A DNA stretch of 64,000 bases. It comes from Epilithonimonas tenax DSM 16811. GTDB taxonomy: Bacteria > Bacteroidota > Bacteroidia > Flavobacteriales > Weeksellaceae. Each line of letters begins with the position of its first letter. Positions within the stretch are counted from its first letter, which is position 1. The notes under the pieces were generated by a model. The model was not told where the DNA came from. It was given only the letters and a program-made list of their open reading frames with translations, and did no database searches. Below, piece after piece: positions 62,539 through 64,000 of the stretch. Location of the stretch: assembly GCF_000428485.1 (NCBI RefSeq), contig NZ_AUAA01000001.1, forward strand, positions 62,001 to 126,000. The letters run 5' to 3'. Position numbers and translations under genes: made by a program.

Positions 62539-62868
62539 TTGAAGCTATTCTCAAAAAACCAGGAACTCAAAAACGCAATCCGTATTATTTGGCAGATCAC
62601 AGCGATTCTTTCCATTTTAATATTGTTGATTTTATTTTTCATTGATGATCAAATCATTCTATCTAAAGTTCCAATTTGTGAGGCTAGGAAAAAAGGGTCA
62701 GAATGTTTACTGTGCGGATCGACACACGCTTTTCTTGAACTTAAAAACTTAAATTTCAAAAGTGCTTTCGCATTGAATAAGTTAAGCCCGTTTATGTTCA
62801 TCGTTCTCATCATCAATTCACTTTTATTTTTAAATCATTTATTCAAAAACGATAAAACAAAACTATGA
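62539..62868 (+). CDS. DUF2752 membrane protein
   Basis: 109 aa. Two to three hydrophobic segments and the motif SECLLCGSTHAFLEL (near 54-68), a variant of the C-x2-C-G-x-T-R/H-A signature of DUF2752. Only a TTG start is available: a stop lies four codons upstream. The next gene overlaps it by four bases. Function unknown. Confidence 0.75.
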   Translation: MKLFSKNQELKNAIRIIWQITAILSILILLILFFIDDQIILSKVPICEARKKGSECLLCGSTHAFLELKNLNFKSAFALNKLSPFMFIVLIINSLLFLNHLFKNDKTKL

Positions 62869-63113
62869 AAACAGCAAGCCTCGTGATGGGAATTTTATCA
62901 ATTTTCGGAATGTTTTTCGGATTTATCCCGTGTTTGGGAGCGTTCAATTGGATTAATATTCCATTTGCTATGATCGGTTTGGTCATCGGCATCGCAGCTT
63001 ATGTTCAGGAAGACGGTTTGCCAAAAAACAATGCAACAGCTGGAATCATTATGTGCAGTATCGCAGCATTTTTTGGATTAGTCAGATTATTTTTGGGCGG
63101 AGGAATTGTATAG
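62865..63113 (+). CDS. Small membrane protein, DUF4190-like
   Basis: 82 aa with two hydrophobic hairpins (SLVMGILSIFGMFFGFIPC and IMCSIAAFFGLVRLFLGGG) and GLVIGIAAYV between. Resembles the small DUF4190 type often found with DUF2752 proteins. ATGA overlap with the upstream gene implies coupled translation. Confidence 0.65.
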   Translation: MKTASLVMGILSIFGMFFGFIPCLGAFNWINIPFAMIGLVIGIAAYVQEDGLPKNNATAGIIMCSIAAFFGLVRLFLGGGIV

Positions 63114-63140
63114 ATCCTCAATACAGTTCATTAGACAAAC

Positions 63141-63173
63141 AAAACCGCCTCGTTATAAAACAAGGCGGTTTTT
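63141..63173. terminator. Bidirectional terminator
   Basis: AAAACCGCC / GGCGGTTTT stem with T tails on both strands, between the DUF4190-like gene and the convergent cysteine-synthase-family gene. Confidence 0.85.
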
Positions 63174-63197
63174 ATCATTTATCAATTTTTATAATTA

Positions 63198-64000
63198 CTA
63201 CTCCAGCCAACCCATTTCCTTCATCCACTCGTCGTTGTAGATTTTACCCACATAACGGGAACCGTGATCGTGAAGCAGAACGACAATGATGTCATCTTTT
63301 GTGAATTGATCTTTCATCTGAACCAAGGCAGCCATGGCGCTTCCTGCAGAATATCCACAGAATATGCCTTCTTCTTTTGCCAGTCTTCTTGCGTAGATCG
63401 CGCCGTCTTTGTCCGTCACTTTCTCAAAATGGTCGATGACGCTCATATCATAATTTTCAGGAAGAATATCTTCACCGATTCCTTCTGTAACATAAGTGTA
63501 GGCGTGATCCAAATGTATTTCTCCGGTTTCGTGGATCTCTTTTAGGATAGAACCATAAGTATCAACACCAATGACTTTGATACCCGGATTTTTTTCTTTA
63601 AAGAATGTCCCACAACCTGTCACTGTTCCGCCTGTTCCTGCACCAGCTACAAAATGCGTCAGTTTCCCTTCTGTCTGATCCCAGATTTCCGGAGCTGTGC
63701 TTTCGTAATGTGCCTGTCTGTTGGAAAGGTTGTCATACTGGTTCACATACCAGCCATTTTCTGTCTCGGTAGCCAGTCTTTTGGAGACTGAATAATACGA
63801 ACGTGGATCTGTAGGTTTCACATCTGTAGGACAAACGATGACCTCTGCGCCAACCGCACGAAGAATATCACATTTTTCCTTAGATTGCTTGGAGTTGGTG
63901 ACGAAGATGCATTTGTAACCTTTTTGGATTGCAACAAGCGCCAAGCCCATTCCTGTATTTCCGGAAGTACCCTCAATGATGGTTCCGCCGGGTTTCAGAC
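63198..64000 (-). CDS. PLP-dependent cysteine synthase family enzyme, 5' end outside the window
   Basis: The frame is open to the window edge; about 267 residues are visible and the N-terminus with the PLP lysine is missing. TSGNTGMGLA (phosphate/substrate loop), GAGTGGTVTGCGTF (PLP phosphate loop) and FCGYSAGSAMAA (serine near the PLP ring nitrogen) are clear. The sequence is of the cystathionine beta-synthase/cysteine synthase group in Bacteroidota without CBS domains. It makes cysteine or cystathionine from serine or O-acetylserine; the choice cannot be made from this part. Confidence 0.88.
   Translation of the reverse strand, partial: LKPGGTIIEGTSGNTGMGLALVAIQKGYKCIFVTNSKQSKEKCDILRAVGAEVIVCPTDVKPTDPRSYYSVSKRLATETENGWYVNQYDNLSNRQAHYESTAPEIWDQTEGKLTHFVAGAGTGGTVTGCGTFFKEKNPGIKVIGVDTYGSILKEIHETGEIHLDHAYTYVTEGIGEDILPENYDMSVIDHFEKVTDKDGAIYARRLAKEEGIFCGYSAGSAMAALVQMKDQFTKDDIIVVLLHDHGSRYVGKIYNDEWMKEMGWLE

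Overview
The window reads as a chromosomal segment of a flavobacterium, most likely from the Chryseobacterium/Epilithonimonas group (Bacteroidota, Weeksellaceae). This rests on AT-rich composition, Bacteroidota-type -7 promoter elements (TAnnTTTG), weak Shine-Dalgarno signals, family content (DUF6428, DUF4268, DUF6814, N-succinyl/acetylornithine carbamoyltransferase, SSS-histidine kinase) and intergenic repeats typical of that group. No rRNA, tRNA, CRISPR, prophage or complete insertion sequence was seen.

Layout. 1-1979: end of an arsenic operon (DUF6428, thioredoxin-type arsenate reductase, ACR3 efflux pump). 2252-4837: dnaA, a thioesterase and a lipoprotein. 4845-6605: secreted GH43/F5-8C/FnIII protein. 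6834-16747: a run of genes on one strand with two esterases, an M17 aminopeptidase, three ATP-grasp proteins, a YbdK/GCS2 carboxylate-amine ligase and a class I glutamine amidotransferase; this looks like an uncharacterised amide-ligase (peptide or metabolite) pathway. A decayed SH3 gene and a repeat element lie inside it. 16836-30600: mixed housekeeping and accessory genes (DUF421 with zinc ribbon, HAD phosphatase, secreted proteins, amino-acid permease, PnuC, flavin oxidoreductase, HipA-like kinase plus DUF3037, Ada, methyltransferase). 30686-36398: carB, an S23-type four-helix protein, carA and pyrB. pyrB carries a leader peptide and attenuator. 36849-46037: an Lrp-type regulator converging on a complete arginine cluster (GNAT, argG, argC, argD, argF', argB, argE, argH). 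46198: divergent zinc-finger/HTH protein. 46740-55284: acetate-type module (porin, MFS carrier, two small membrane proteins, SSS-domain histidine kinase, lone receiver domain, acetyl-CoA synthetase). 55682-57460: small secreted and membrane proteins and a phosphatase. 57645-62518: cyanophycin synthetase, cyanophycinase and isoaspartyl peptidase. 62539-64000: two small membrane proteins and the end of a cysteine-synthase-family gene.

How they fit together. CarAB supplies carbamoyl phosphate to both PyrB and the ArgF' carbamoyltransferase, and the two pathways sit side by side. Residue 90 of ArgF' is Val, which points to the N-succinyl version of the pathway. Arginine and aspartate are also the building blocks of cyanophycin, whose synthesis and breakdown genes lie 11 kb further on. 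The most interesting points for follow-up are the amide-ligase cluster, the pyrB leader, the ATTATCTTT array in front of the arginine operon, and the SSS-kinase/lone-receiver acetate module with a possible pseudoknot before it.
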